Assembly (NCBI RefSeq): GCF_963855985.1
Contig: NC_087118.1
Location: 10,746,501 to 10,810,500, forward strand
Direction of reading: 5' to 3'
DNA: 64,000 bases
Source: Ostrinia nubilalis
Lineage: Eukaryota > Arthropoda > Insecta > Lepidoptera > Crambidae
This document shows, in pieces, positions 33,901 to 43,199 of the stretch; the stretch's first letter is position 1; each line of letters opens with the position of its first letter. The notes beneath the pieces were generated by a model. It was not told the DNA's origin, did not search any database, and saw only the letters and a list, made by a program, of their open reading frames with translations. A program made the position numbers and the translations under genes.

Positions 33901-35270
33901 TCAAGGAGATGAATGAGACTTTAAACGGTTGCATAAAGGCAACCCAAGAATTTTACTTCAACGAAGATATAATCCAAATTAAATCTAAAGCGGGCTGTGT
34001 CGCCAAGAGAAGCAAACTGCATACTCTTAGTCCATTTTTAGACGAAAATGGATTGTTAAGAGTAGGCGGTCGAATCATTCAGTCTTCTGTGGGATTTGAG
34101 AAGAAACACCCAATTATTATGCCTAGTGAGTCTCACCTCACTAAGTTAATAATTTTGGATGCTCATCATAAGACACTCCACGGAGGGCCACAGCTTATGC
34201 TAAATTTTTTGAGAAGCAAGTTTTGGATTATTCGTGCCAGAGAAAAGGTTAAGAAGTGTTATAGAGAATGTGTTGTTTGTGTGCGATATTCACGCCAAAA
34301 CAACAACCAGTTTATGGGCCAATTGCCTAAGGTCCGGCTGACCCCAGATAAACCATTCAAGTCAGCAGGAGTAGATTTCACCGGCCACATAAACGTACGA
34401 TTTTCTCCTGGCAGAGGATCGAAAGCTTACAAGGGCTACATATGCCTTTTTATTTGTTTGTCCACCAGAGCTATTCACCTGGAAGCGGTATCAGACTTAA
34501 CGGCGAAAGGTTTTATTGCCGCCTTTAGAAGGTTTGTGTCCCGGAGAGGTCGTTGCCAAGACTTATACAGCGACAATGGTACTAATTTCGTTGGAGCTGA
34601 TAAAGAACTTCAAGAGATGTTTAAAGAAGCTAAATCTCAGTTACCGAACGAAATTGCCCACTTACTCACCGAGGAAGGCACGACGTGGCACTTCATACCA
34701 CCTCACGCGCCCAATTTTGGAGGTGTATGGGAAGCCGGTGTTCGATCCACAAAGAAACACCTGAAAAGAGTCATTGGAGATGCAACGCTAACCTTCGAAG
34801 AGCTATCAACGGTATTGACTCAAGTGGAAGCGTGCCTCAACTCTCGTCCGATATCTGCTTTGAGTGACAATCCAGATGACCCAATGCCCTTGACACCAGG
34901 ACATTTTTTAGTAGGGGAGCCACTGGTAACTATTCCAGATGTAGACTATTCCAAATCAACATTGTCTGGCCTCCAAAGATGGAAGTTAACTCAAAAAATG
35001 GTTAATGACTTCTGGCGAAAATGGTCTAATGAATATTTAGTGACTCTGAATAATAGGTATAAATGGTTCACTAAAAGGGATGAGCCCCAATTAGATGATA
35101 TAGTTGTAGTTTTAGATCACAATGTTCCTCCAGCAAAGTGGTTGTTAGGAAGGATTATTGATAAACATCCAGGAAAAGATAATATAACTAGAGTTGTCAC
35201 AGTAAAAACTAAAAATGGTGTATTCAAGCGACCTTGTAATAAATTGTGTATTTTACTAAAAGCTACATAG
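30990..35270 (+). CDS. BEL 1 Gag C-terminus and Pol polyprotein
   Basis: One open frame; the first ATG is at 31014, but natural expression would be continuous with gag. From that ATG: zinc-knuckle-like CVFC...C at about residue 17, and FNCLSSTHNVKSC and CRRCGRRHHTLLH at about 50-82. Aspartic protease LVDQGSEASF is at about 150. Reverse transcriptase has VADIVQMYRQVLV near 488 and FYMDDLL near 565. RNase H has VFVDASQAAYA near 742 and WSDSMVVLAWL near 820. Integrase has a zinc domain (DAHHKTLHGG...CVVC) near 1050 and catalytic DDE in VDFTGH, YSDNGTNF and GGVWEAGV at about 1121-1240. No stop or frameshift occurs inside. Only the insertion in gag prevents normal expression. Confidence 0.95.
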   Translation: MKQVANQKMFHSTVQDNKRENNRVCVFCSNQHLLYQCKQFGSKSPEERFEFVQSKRLCFNCLSSTHNVKSCHQSTSCRRCGRRHHTLLHFERSEHQLPTAAPATSIEQPSSPVDVQHSTNYEKKVVAHFAKEEHQGKVLLATALVKVKSTNGYFQTARILVDQGSEASFVTESTVQSLGLKRIPVNGLVTGVRDGKLRTKNIVQFELESLHNPEFSISVNAFVLSSLTSFLPSSKTSIFDWPDLGNLPLADPNYGSPGGIQIILGVEAFSQIILSGLLKYPSPGGPVAQNTQLGWILSGKVGHSEEPNHNIINLHLQVKGDELLKQFWEIEREPDLIKKKLTKEEQRCEEIFESTTTRNNEGRYIVRLPFRESDPSCVYGKSKDIALKRFKLLEKKLKKDSVLQLEYAKVLTDYLKQKHMEQIMDPMEVGYPYAVYLPHHAVVRENKETTKVKVVYDASCKGVNHVSLNDSLMVGPRLQQDLRHILMRWRTHQICIVADIVQMYRQVLVNEDDSDFQRILWRPDPEEPIAHYRLLTLTFGTACAPYLAVKSLQQLAKDEQLKYPVAAKITKEDFYMDDLLTGCATENEAVKIYTEINKLMREGGFELQKWCTNSQALIRYIEKDKQSSNESFTFKINDTIKVLGISWNKNDDNFEYTYHLPDIDEPITKRKVLSNIARLYDPMGWIAPVLITAKIYMQKLWKSGLDWDDHLSTELLNEWLRFRDDLNRVEHITIPRWLKFGGEDSVELHVFVDASQAAYAAVVYVKIRDCEGNTYVNVVTAKTKVAPIEKEISIPRMELCAALLGTKLLFEVAQILNIPKDRWFAWSDSMVVLAWLRGEPSRWSTFVSNRVSEILTMLDRDQWNYVPTDQNPADCASRGISVSELTEHDLWWHGPKGIHENDIYTSDLEFSTNHEERSIKALTTAVHLTEDFIWTRFSNLSKMLRVLSYCRRMLRVKELKSTKSANENITVKEMNETLNGCIKATQEFYFNEDIIQIKSKAGCVAKRSKLHTLSPFLDENGLLRVGGRIIQSSVGFEKKHPIIMPSESHLTKLIILDAHHKTLHGGPQLMLNFLRSKFWIIRAREKVKKCYRECVVCVRYSRQNNNQFMGQLPKVRLTPDKPFKSAGVDFTGHINVRFSPGRGSKAYKGYICLFICLSTRAIHLEAVSDLTAKGFIAAFRRFVSRRGRCQDLYSDNGTNFVGADKELQEMFKEAKSQLPNEIAHLLTEEGTTWHFIPPHAPNFGGVWEAGVRSTKKHLKRVIGDATLTFEELSTVLTQVEACLNSRPISALSDNPDDPMPLTPGHFLVGEPLVTIPDVDYSKSTLSGLQRWKLTQKMVNDFWRKWSNEYLVTLNNRYKWFTKRDEPQLDDIVVVLDHNVPPAKWLLGRIIDKHPGKDNITRVVTVKTKNGVFKRPCNKLCILLKAT

Positions 35271-35511
35271 ATTATCCTTTTCCTGTAAAAGTTAGTTAGA
35301 AGTATTAGATAAGACAATTTACTTAATAATATTCCAGTGTTAAGCCCTTTGTGCAAACTAATTGAAAACCTGTACTGTTATGGTGGGCAGTTTTCTTTAC
35401 AAACTTTATTTAACGTGTTTAATATAAGTTTTATTCTGTTTCGTTGTACTAATAAGTAAGATAGACCTAACTTTGTGTAAGAAAAGAACGTTGTCCTTTT
35501 GGTGGGCAGGA
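35271..35511 (+). other. BEL 1 3' untranslated region with polypurine stretch
   Basis: 240 bases between the Pol stop and the 3' LTR. GGTGGGCAGGA sits immediately before the LTR and is the likely plus-strand primer; a similar GGTGGGCAG occurs about 120 bases earlier (35381). Confidence 0.7.
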
Positions 35512-35791
35512 TGTTTAATATGAAAGTTGCAATAAGCTAAAACTGTGTAAAGTCTCAATTACTTAAAATTAAATAAAGCCCATCAAAAATAAATAAATAA
35601 ATAAAATTAAATAGATAAATATCATACATAAAGAGATTAAAACAATAAAAACTGTCTGTGTTATAAAATAAGCAATCTACAAGTATTTAGTTCTATAGTG
35701 GTAAACTAGATGGCACTGTGCGCACTTAGATCGCGCAATCAGAGTATTTTTTCCGTTCTACTTATACCTTGAGAGCTAAAGCAATAAATCG
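35512..35791 (+). repeat. 3' LTR of BEL 1, left part
   Basis: First 280 bp of the 3' LTR, interrupted by the LINE. The final ten bases CAATAAATCG are the LINE target duplication. Confidence 0.95.
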
Positions 35792-36504
35792 TCATTCGCT
35801 TCGCATCGCTCGACATTCGCTTCGCATCGCTCGCACGGTACGGACGTGCGCTCCGCCTCGCCCGCCCGCTCGCATGCGCTGCGCTCCGAGTTCCTCGAGC
35901 TTATCGCCTTCGCTCTGCGAGTCTTGTTTCTGTGGTGTTTGTCACAATTACGTGGCTTGCCCGCGGCTGCGCTTGGGATACCTAACGGTGATAACGAACA
36001 AGCGTAGTTAAACGCCTTTCTAAAGGCGGTTCGGTTCGATTGGGAGCGACCGACAGTGCCTTTTTCAAGGCGCTGAAATTTCCTGCCGCCGCCGGTATAT
36101 TAGGCTGTGAACCTTGGCCTCCTGGAAGGCACGTTTGAGAGGGTGAGGCGTTCCTCCTCGCCCTTGAGACACTCGGTTTCACAGTCTTTTCACTGCCGGG
36201 CGTGACCCCCCCTACCCCTCCCTACTTTCCATCCCTGAAGGAGCGTATCCCTGGTTGTTTTTGCAACCGGGGCCCTCCTGAAGGACTGATAGGAGTAGGT
36301 ACTCACCCTACGTCGCGGCGTTGCTACGTTGCGGCGTAGTTACATTGGTTAGGGCACACTTTTCCCACTCACCCCGCACGGTTTACACCGACTGTGCGGG
36401 ACTTACACACCGCTATAACCACCGAGTTTCTTGCCGGCTCTTCTCGGTGGTTGCGACTTGCGAACCGGCGTAGATTCACGCGTCGCGAAACTCAACTCCA
36501 TGCC

Positions 36505-38106
36505 ATGGACACGGAGGAACTCTTAAAGTTCCTCCGGGCCACTCACCCGGAGGTCCTCTCCGGGTTTAAAGCCCACATACGGGCAAAGACCCTCGCAAGC
36601 TCTGTGTATGAGGAGCCTGCTTCCCCTTCATGTCCCGAGGACGCCATGTGCGATCCGAACTCGGCCCCTCTACCAATCCCGCTCACGAACGAGCACTCTA
36701 TTGTGATAGATCACCAATCCCATGCCCCCAGTAGGGACATGGAATGTGACTCTGTCTCAGACGCCGATGACGGTGGCTTCACCACCGTCAGTCGTCCGAA
36801 GAGGACCCGCAAATCCGCGGCCTCTCCCCCTCCTTCCCCCCCTGCGAAGGCGCTGAAGGCCAACTCGGGCCTCTCTCAGCCCTCGCAATCTTCCCAGCCC
36901 TCCGGCTCGCAGTCGAGCACCGGGCGGACTGCCAGAGTCCCCCCAGTCTTTGTCCAGGACAAGGCGTCCTGGAACAAGATTTCCGGCGCGCTCAAGGAGC
37001 GCCACATCAATTTCTCGCACGCTAAGTCGTGCAACGTAGGCATTAAGGTGTCCTTGTCCACCTCGGACGAGCACCGAGCCCTAACACGTTTCCTCGATGA
37101 AAACTGTATCGGTTATCATACCTTCCCTCGCGAGGAGGAAAGGGAGCTGCGGGTTGTTATCCGTGGCCTTCCCAAGGAGCTAGACTCCGCCTCCATCTTG
37201 GCCGACCTCAAGGCACAAAACTTTCCCGTCAAACAGGTTCACCGTCTGTACAGGACTCGTACACGTGAACCATTTGACCTTGTCCAAGTAGTCTTGGACT
37301 ATTCCAACGAAGCGAAATCGATTTTCAATTTGAAAACGGTTTGCTTCATCTCCGGGCTCAAAGTTGAGCCACCCCGAAAGCGCGGCGCTCCCGGCCAGTG
37401 CCACCGCTGTCAACATTACGGGCACGCTGCCCGTAATTGTCACGCCCGTCCTAGGTGCGTCAAGTGCCTAGGCGATCACGGCACAGCCGACTGTGTCCGT
37501 GACAAGGCCACAGCCACCGAACCACCGAGCTGCATACTGTGTGGTAGCCAGGGTCATCCTGCGAATTATCGCGGTTGTCCCCGGGCTCCACGCACTCAGC
37601 CGCGTGCCCCCATCCCCTCTGCCCCCAGGCAGATCAATGCTACTCGCAACTTTGCGGTAGCAAGTGAGGCTCCTAGCCTCCGCCCCAACAGGCCCAATGC
37701 TTGGGCTAGGCCTCTGGCCTACACCCAGGCTGCCAGCCTTACTCCCACACCCACCCAAACAGCTGTGGCCCCACCCGCGCTCCAGCAGGCTCCTCAACCC
37801 CACCCAGCCCCTAAGGCTACGCCAAAGGCACCTACCCAACTGGCGCCTAACCCAAATCCCCCTGCCCCTAAGGCACCAGCCCACAAAGTCCCGGCCCCTC
37901 AGGCCATGCCCCAGCCTTCACATTCACCTGCGGCTGACATTAAGTTGGTCAGAGACTTCTTTGGCCAAATTAATGTCGGCGAGATGTTTGTGATCGCCGC
38001 AAAACTGCGCGCGACTAATGGCGAAGGCAACATCATGGATAGGTTATCTATCCTCGCCGAACACGTAGACTTTTGCTACGCTATCTCCTCTTTCCACGCT
38101 CCGTAA
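36505..38106 (+). CDS. Jockey-type LINE ORF1 (Gag-like, CCHC zinc knuckles)
   Basis: 533 residues from ATG 36505. An earlier ATG at 36500 is out of frame, and the open frame further upstream has no ATG. Residues 1-150 are acidic, then proline/serine-rich and basic. About 155-300 (FVQDKASWNKISGALKERH, LRVVIRGLPKELDSASILA) match the PRE_C2HC-type region of Jockey-group Gag proteins. Three knuckles follow: CHRCQHYGHAARNCH, CVKCLGDHGTADC and CILCGSQGHPANYRGC at about 300-365. The C-terminal third is a proline/alanine-rich linker and a short conserved tail. It binds and chaperones element RNA. Its stop TAA shares its last base with the ORF2 start. Confidence 0.85.
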   Translation: MDTEELLKFLRATHPEVLSGFKAHIRAKTLASSVYEEPASPSCPEDAMCDPNSAPLPIPLTNEHSIVIDHQSHAPSRDMECDSVSDADDGGFTTVSRPKRTRKSAASPPPSPPAKALKANSGLSQPSQSSQPSGSQSSTGRTARVPPVFVQDKASWNKISGALKERHINFSHAKSCNVGIKVSLSTSDEHRALTRFLDENCIGYHTFPREEERELRVVIRGLPKELDSASILADLKAQNFPVKQVHRLYRTRTREPFDLVQVVLDYSNEAKSIFNLKTVCFISGLKVEPPRKRGAPGQCHRCQHYGHAARNCHARPRCVKCLGDHGTADCVRDKATATEPPSCILCGSQGHPANYRGCPRAPRTQPRAPIPSAPRQINATRNFAVASEAPSLRPNRPNAWARPLAYTQAASLTPTPTQTAVAPPALQQAPQPHPAPKATPKAPTQLAPNPNPPAPKAPAHKVPAPQAMPQPSHSPAADIKLVRDFFGQINVGEMFVIAAKLRATNGEGNIMDRLSILAEHVDFCYAISSFHAP

Positions 38107-41042
38107 TGGCTAATCCCACCGCTAGGATCAAACCCCGGTCAATCACCTTAGCATTTTTCAACGCTAACGGTCTTAGACAGCAGAAGGACGAGGTTACTCA
38201 GTTCCTTACCGACCACCAGGTCGACATCTTTCTGGTTCAAGAGACCCTCCTAACACCCTCTATTCGCAATCCTAGGATAGCGAACTACAATATCATTAGA
38301 CACGATAGGCCCACACGTGGCGGCGGCACGCTTATTTATTATAAGCGTTCTCTGCACTGTGCTTTAGTCGATCCCCCTTCTCTCTCTAACCTAGAAGTCT
38401 CACTCTGTCGGCTAGCCATGACTGGACACGAGCCCATCCTCATCGGCTCGGTTTACCTCTCCCCGAACAAGACTCCCTTAAGGAGCGACTTTCAGGCCCT
38501 CTTTGCTATGAATAGTGCAGTCATTCTTGGCGGCGACTTTAATAGCAAACACACTCATTGGGGTTGCGTAACATCCACTGCCAATGGCAACATGTTAAGC
38601 GAACTCTCTGAGGAACTCATCTTTGACATCTTAGTCCCTATGACGCCCACTCACTATCCTTACAATGTCGAGCATCGGCCCGACATTCTGGACATGGCAA
38701 TTCTAAAGAATATAGGCCTCCGCCTACACTCTATAGAAACCATGCACGCGCTCACTTCTGACCATCGCCCGGTCGTACTACAACTAGGCTCTCCTGAGTC
38801 TACACCCACTATGAAGACAGTTGTGGACTGGGACAAACTCAAGGTAAAACTTGGGAACTGTCAGAGCCCACAACTGTCCTCAATCCCCGACGATATAGTT
38901 TCGCCTCACGAAACTATTCACGCGATCGATGCGCTCACTAGTCACATCTCGGTCGCCATCGGCGACTCGTCTAGGCAAGTGCCTGCGATGGCTAACCACC
39001 GTCTCAGGTTGCCGGACGATGCGCGAGAACTATTGAGGGCAAAGAACGCAGCCACTCGCGATTATGACGCTTATCCAACCGAGGAAAACAGAGTCCGCCT
39101 ACGTTCCTTACAGCGCGCTGTCAAGGCTCGTATCGCGGAACTCCGTAACAATCAGTGGGATGATCTACTTAAAGAAATCTCGCCATCTCACCAAGCCTAT
39201 TGGAAGTTGACGAGAGCCTTTAAGTCCGACACCGTAGCGTCCACGCCACCGCTTTTACGTCCCGATCAAACGCTTGCGTTTGACGACGACGCCAAAGCCG
39301 AATGTCTAGCCGACAGTCTAGAAGCACAGTGCTCCCCCAGTACCCTCCCAGTAGACTCTGCCCACCTCCGCATGGTGGACAGCGAAGTCGAACGTAGAGC
39401 CGCCCTCCCTCCGACCACAACCCTAGACCCGACCAACGTCGACGAGGTGCGAACGATAATCAAAGGTTTCCGTCCCAACAAAGCCCCCGGCCCGGACCGT
39501 ATCTCTAATAGAGTCTTACGCGCCCTGCCCGCCCCCCTAGTATACCTCTTGGTTGCTATTTTCAACGCGGCCATGTCTCACTGCATCTTTCCCGACGCGT
39601 GGAAAGAGGCAGAAGTCATTGGCATCCCGAAGCCCGGTAAGAAACTGGCTGACCCCACAAGCTACAGACCCATCAGTCTCTTAAAGACCATGGGTAAGTT
39701 ATACGAACGTATAATTGTCTCTCGATTAAGAGATTATGTTTTTTCTAATAATCTCTTAATAAACGAACAGTTTGGCTTCCGCGCCTCACATTCCTGCGTA
39801 CAACAGGTGCACCGCTTAACGGAGCACATACTTAGCGGCCTCACTGCTAAGCCACCCGTAGGGACAGGAGTGCTATTCTTCGACGTAGCGAAGGCATTCG
39901 ATAAAGTCTGGCACAATGGCTTGATTTACAAGCTTTACGAACTCGGTGTGCCGGACAGTCTCGTGCACATCTTACGTGACTTTTTATCGAATCGCACCTT
40001 TCGTTACCGAGTAGATGGCTCCCTCTCCTCCCCCCGCCCCATAAGAGCCGGAGTCCCCCAGGGCTCCGTGCTCTCGCCCATCCTCTTTTCATTGTACGTC
40101 AATGACATCCCCAAATATCCGAATACGGATTTAGCCCTCTTTGCGGACGACACCGCACTCTACAAGTCCGGACGTAATCGGAATTACGTCATCTTGGCGC
40201 TCCAACGCGCAGTCACACAATTAGGCGAATGGTTCAGGAAGTGGCGTATCGAGGTAAATCCCGAAAAAAGTGCAGCAGTGTACTTTTCTAGGGCTTTGTC
40301 TGCGAAACGTCCTCCGGTTCGCACTCGTCCTAATGTCCCCACCCATCTCACCTTATTTGACCAAACTATTCCTTGGAAAAGTGAGGCCAAGTACTTAGGT
40401 GTCACCCTCGACCAGAGATTATCGTTCGCTCCGCACCTCAGACGCGTCTTGAGCCGTGCGAACCACTACATCCACCGACTGTACCACCTAGTTGGAAGGA
40501 AAAGTAAATTGTCACTTAGAAATAAGTTGACAATTTACAAAACCTGCATCCGTCCAGTGTTGACTTACGCCAGTCCGGTGTTTGCTCACACTTCCTGCAC
40601 AGACCTTAAGAAATTCCAGACCCTCCAAAACAAATTCTTACGCCGAGCCGCGGATGCCCCGTGGTTCGTGCGTAACACGAATCTCCATAGAGATTTCGAG
40701 ATCCCATCGATTGATCACTTTATGAAAGAAGCCTCTCGCCGCTACTTTGATAAAGCGATCAACCACAAGAACCCTCTTATCGTTAGCGCCGCCACGTATA
40801 CACCCCAGAAAGATGTCGCTGCCCAATACCGACGACCTAGGCATGTCCTAGACGACCCGGACGATCCTATTACCGAATTTCTTAACACAGACATCACTGC
40901 CTTAAGCACGCCAACTACTCCACAACACAGTAGCTCGTTACACCGTACTCGCCGGCGAGTACGAGGCCCTGCTTTCCATTTCGGACGGTACAGACATGTA
41001 CCGGGCCGGTTCTCCCCTATCCGTCCCCCGGACACGGCCTGA
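38106..41042 (+). CDS. Jockey-type LINE ORF2: endonuclease and reverse transcriptase
   Basis: 978 residues from ATG 38106, which overlaps the ORF1 stop (TAATG). The APE endonuclease has LAFFNANGLRQ, FLVQETLL (catalytic Glu), LGGDFNSKHTHWG and TSDHRPVVL. The reverse transcriptase has YRPISLLKTMGKLYERII, QFGFRASHSC, LFFDVAKAFDKVWH, AGVPQGSVLSP and LFADDTALY. The C-terminal region (ASPVFAHTSCTDLKKFQTLQ, LRRAADAPWFVRN) is characteristic of Jockey-clade elements. No premature stop was seen. The 11 upstream in-frame codons lack an ATG. Translation probably depends on reinitiation after ORF1, as shown for the lepidopteran LINE SART1. Confidence 0.92.
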   Translation: MANPTARIKPRSITLAFFNANGLRQQKDEVTQFLTDHQVDIFLVQETLLTPSIRNPRIANYNIIRHDRPTRGGGTLIYYKRSLHCALVDPPSLSNLEVSLCRLAMTGHEPILIGSVYLSPNKTPLRSDFQALFAMNSAVILGGDFNSKHTHWGCVTSTANGNMLSELSEELIFDILVPMTPTHYPYNVEHRPDILDMAILKNIGLRLHSIETMHALTSDHRPVVLQLGSPESTPTMKTVVDWDKLKVKLGNCQSPQLSSIPDDIVSPHETIHAIDALTSHISVAIGDSSRQVPAMANHRLRLPDDARELLRAKNAATRDYDAYPTEENRVRLRSLQRAVKARIAELRNNQWDDLLKEISPSHQAYWKLTRAFKSDTVASTPPLLRPDQTLAFDDDAKAECLADSLEAQCSPSTLPVDSAHLRMVDSEVERRAALPPTTTLDPTNVDEVRTIIKGFRPNKAPGPDRISNRVLRALPAPLVYLLVAIFNAAMSHCIFPDAWKEAEVIGIPKPGKKLADPTSYRPISLLKTMGKLYERIIVSRLRDYVFSNNLLINEQFGFRASHSCVQQVHRLTEHILSGLTAKPPVGTGVLFFDVAKAFDKVWHNGLIYKLYELGVPDSLVHILRDFLSNRTFRYRVDGSLSSPRPIRAGVPQGSVLSPILFSLYVNDIPKYPNTDLALFADDTALYKSGRNRNYVILALQRAVTQLGEWFRKWRIEVNPEKSAAVYFSRALSAKRPPVRTRPNVPTHLTLFDQTIPWKSEAKYLGVTLDQRLSFAPHLRRVLSRANHYIHRLYHLVGRKSKLSLRNKLTIYKTCIRPVLTYASPVFAHTSCTDLKKFQTLQNKFLRRAADAPWFVRNTNLHRDFEIPSIDHFMKEASRRYFDKAINHKNPLIVSAATYTPQKDVAAQYRRPRHVLDDPDDPITEFLNTDITALSTPTTPQHSSSLHRTRRRVRGPAFHFGRYRHVPGRFSPIRPPDTA

Positions 41043-41412
41043 GCCGAGGTCCGAGCCTACCGTGGCGCCCTCAGGCCGCGTCCGTAGTCCCCTCGATCGG
41101 GCCCACTAGAGTGAGCCCGCCGTAGGCTGGACTTGGGTCCAACACCGCGGTGGGCAACCCTCTAGTTGGGTTCGCCACTGATCGGGCGCCTTATGCGCTC
41201 GATACGGCCCGATCGCGAACGTCGGTCTGCGACCGACGCGGACGAGCCTGGGCTTCGCTACGCGAAGCCCACACTCGGCCTCGTCGGCACGCGCACCGAC
41301 GATCGCCAAACGGCTAGAGTACCTTCTGTACTCGCCACTCTGCCCGGTGAAGCTGGAAAAGCTCCTCAAGCTACCAGCGCGCGTCCCTTCAAAAAAAAAA
41401 AAAAAAAAAAAA
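41043..41412 (+). other. Jockey-type LINE 3' UTR and poly-A tail
   Basis: About 350 bases rich in short CG-containing palindromic words (GGGCTTCGCTACGCGAAGCCC at 41250 forms a hairpin), ending in 22 A. A small plus-strand ORF and the overlapping reverse ORFs here have no support. Confidence 0.7.
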
Positions 41413-41422
41413 CAATAAATCG

Positions 41423-41477
41423 AGTTCAGTTTAACAACAGTGGTGGTTTTATTTGGAAGACAAGATACGCAGCGACA
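41423..41477 (+). repeat. 3' LTR of BEL 1, right part
   Basis: Last 55 bp of the LTR (AGTTCAGTTTAACAACAGTG ... GCGACA), identical to 28617-28671, followed by the duplication GTTAG. Confidence 0.95.
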
Positions 41478-41482
41478 GTTAG

Positions 41483-41885
41483 CTAACACTTGATGTTTTT
41501 TATAATGCTGATGAACAGACCTTTTGAACTATGTGTACCTATTTCATTGGCGTTTATTATTTGTTTCATTTATAAAATACGTTGTAAATATGAACATTGA
41601 CAATTTTTGGCTTGTTTCTCAAATAAATGGCTGTATTAATAAAACCAAGTCATGACCTATATGTTTTAAGGTTTAAAATGTATGTTGTGTATATGCTTAA
41701 TGTAAAAAATAAATAAAACCACTTCGTATAGTACAATTTTTTTTTTAAATACCCTCCCAAAACTTCACAAAAATTGTTGGCGCATGGAAGTTTTGCAACC
41801 AGATTGAATATTTTTTTTCTAAGTACATCTGCTAAATAGAATAAAAATACTGGTACCAGTTTAAAGCTGATTTAATACACTAATA
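41483..41885. other. AT-rich single-copy-looking DNA
   Basis: 400 bases between BEL 1 and the next palindromic element. Two AATAAA words occur near 41620 and 41710, but no gene leads into them. Confidence 0.35.
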
Positions 41886-41887
41886 TA

Positions 41888-42935
41888 CAGTGTGTCCGGG
41901 CATGTAGTGATCAAACTTTAAGGGCGTAATCTATGGACAATTTTATCGATGAAAATACTTCAAATTTGGGGCTTGACCCATTTCTCGAAAAATTACATCG
42001 ATTTAAGTTTTTAATTTTTAGTTTACACCTCTTCTTTAAAAAACAAGTGAAAGCGTGGGTAGCTTAACATTAATAGGCAAATATTTTATATCATGCGATA
42101 GCCAATAAAATTATCTATTAGTAGAAGAAGAAAGCAGACACAAGTTTCATACATTTTATGGGAGTAAGAATGGATTTAATTAGAAAAATACATTACTTTT
42201 TTCACTTCTTTTTCAGTTATTTTCCAACACAAGAAAAACCAGGTCGTTAAGGTATGTTTTATTTGCATTGTATTTTTAGTATTTGAGCTATTCTACAAAA
42301 CCAATGTAAATTTATTAGTCTACGTCTATTAGTTTCGACGTAATTGTTGAACAAAGATACCCCTTCCCAGCTGTTTCCATAGTAATCGGAATAGGTTGTG
42401 TGATTCTTTCAGGCAGTGCATTTTCGCATGTCGCGTGCGCTATGGAAACCGGCTGGGAAGGGGTATCTTTGTTCAACAATTACGTCAAAACTAATACACA
42501 TAGACTAATAAATTTACATTCGTTTTGTAGAATACCTCAAATACTAATAATACAATGCAAATAAAACATACTTTAACGACCTGGTTTTTCTTGTGTTGGA
42601 AAATAACTGAAAAAGAAGTGAAAAAAATCATGTCTTTTTCTAATTCAATCCATTCTTACTTCCATAAAATGTATGAAACTTGTGTCCGTTTTCTACTTCT
42701 ACTAATAGATAATTTTATTGACTATTGCATGATATCAAATATTCGCTTATTAATGTTAAGTTACCCACGTTTTCACTTGTTTTTGAAGGAAGAGGTGAAA
42801 ACTAAAAATTAAAAACTTAAATCCTCGTAATTTTGCGACAAATGGGTCAAGCCCCAAATTTGAAGTATTTTTATCGATAAAATTGTCCATAGATTACGCC
42901 ATTAAAGTTTGATCACTACAAGCCCGGACACACTG
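41888..42935. mobile_element. F4: intact 1048-bp palindromic TA-flanked element
   Basis: Ends CAGTGTGTCCGGGCATGTAG and CTACAAGCCCGGACACACTG are flanked by TA (41886-41887, 42936-42937). The arms (41888-42382 and 42440-42935, about 495 bp each) are near-perfect inverted copies around a 57-base loop. The small ORF at 42555 is just arm sequence. No transposase is present. The structure fits a Tc1/mariner-type non-autonomous foldback element and could form a very long hairpin RNA if transcribed. Confidence 0.8.
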
Positions 42936-42937
42936 TA

Positions 42938-43197
42938 TATGTAACAATCATCGTAGTACAATAAACACTGGCTTCAATCTAAGGTAAAGAAGACAAACAC
43001 AATGTGTAACAACCAAATTAATTAAATTGGTATTGGTGTTGGTATTAAGGTTGTCGTCCAGTAGAATAGAATATTACATATTATTTTTACCCGACTGCGA
43101 CAAAAAAGGAGGGTGTATTCGTTTCTATGGTACTCATTTAGACTAAGCTAGTGAACAGATTTTAATAAATGAAAAATCAACAAAAAATAAATCTATT
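42938..43197. other. AT-rich spacer
   Basis: About 260 bases between two TA-flanked palindromic elements, with no ORF or repeat end recognised. Confidence 0.35.
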
Positions 43198-43199
43198 TA

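Larger units (their letters stand above)
35792..41412 (+). mobile_element. Jockey-type LINE, apparently full length, inserted in the BEL 1 3' LTR
   Basis: 5621 bp with a 10-bp target duplication CAATAAATCG (35782-35791, 41413-41422) and a poly-A tail at about 41391-41412. A GC-rich leader of about 700 bp precedes ORF1. ORF1 and ORF2 overlap as TAATG. It is much richer in GC than its surroundings. Two short head-to-tail TCGCTTCGCATCGCTCG units at 35802-35838 may be promoter repeats. Both ORFs are open and the ends are complete, so this is the best candidate in the window for a currently active element. Confidence 0.9.
28337..41477 (+). mobile_element. BEL/Pao retrotransposon 1, with two later insertions
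   Basis: The 335-bp LTRs start TGTTTAAT and end GCGACA, flanked by the 5-bp duplication GTTAG (28332-28336, 41478-41482). The 3' LTR is split by a LINE, and gag is split by a 925-bp TIR element. Domain order is Gag, zinc knuckles, protease, reverse transcriptase, RNase H, integrase, which is the BEL/Pao order; there is no env. The two LTRs look identical over all 335 bp, so integration was very recent, and the insertions into it are later still. Removing the gag insertion plus one 6-bp repeat puts Gag and Pol in one frame. Confidence 0.95.

Noticed and set aside
36757..41489. Antisense ORFs over the Jockey-type LINE
   Set aside because: They mirror the GC-rich coding strand; the sense frames have full domain evidence.
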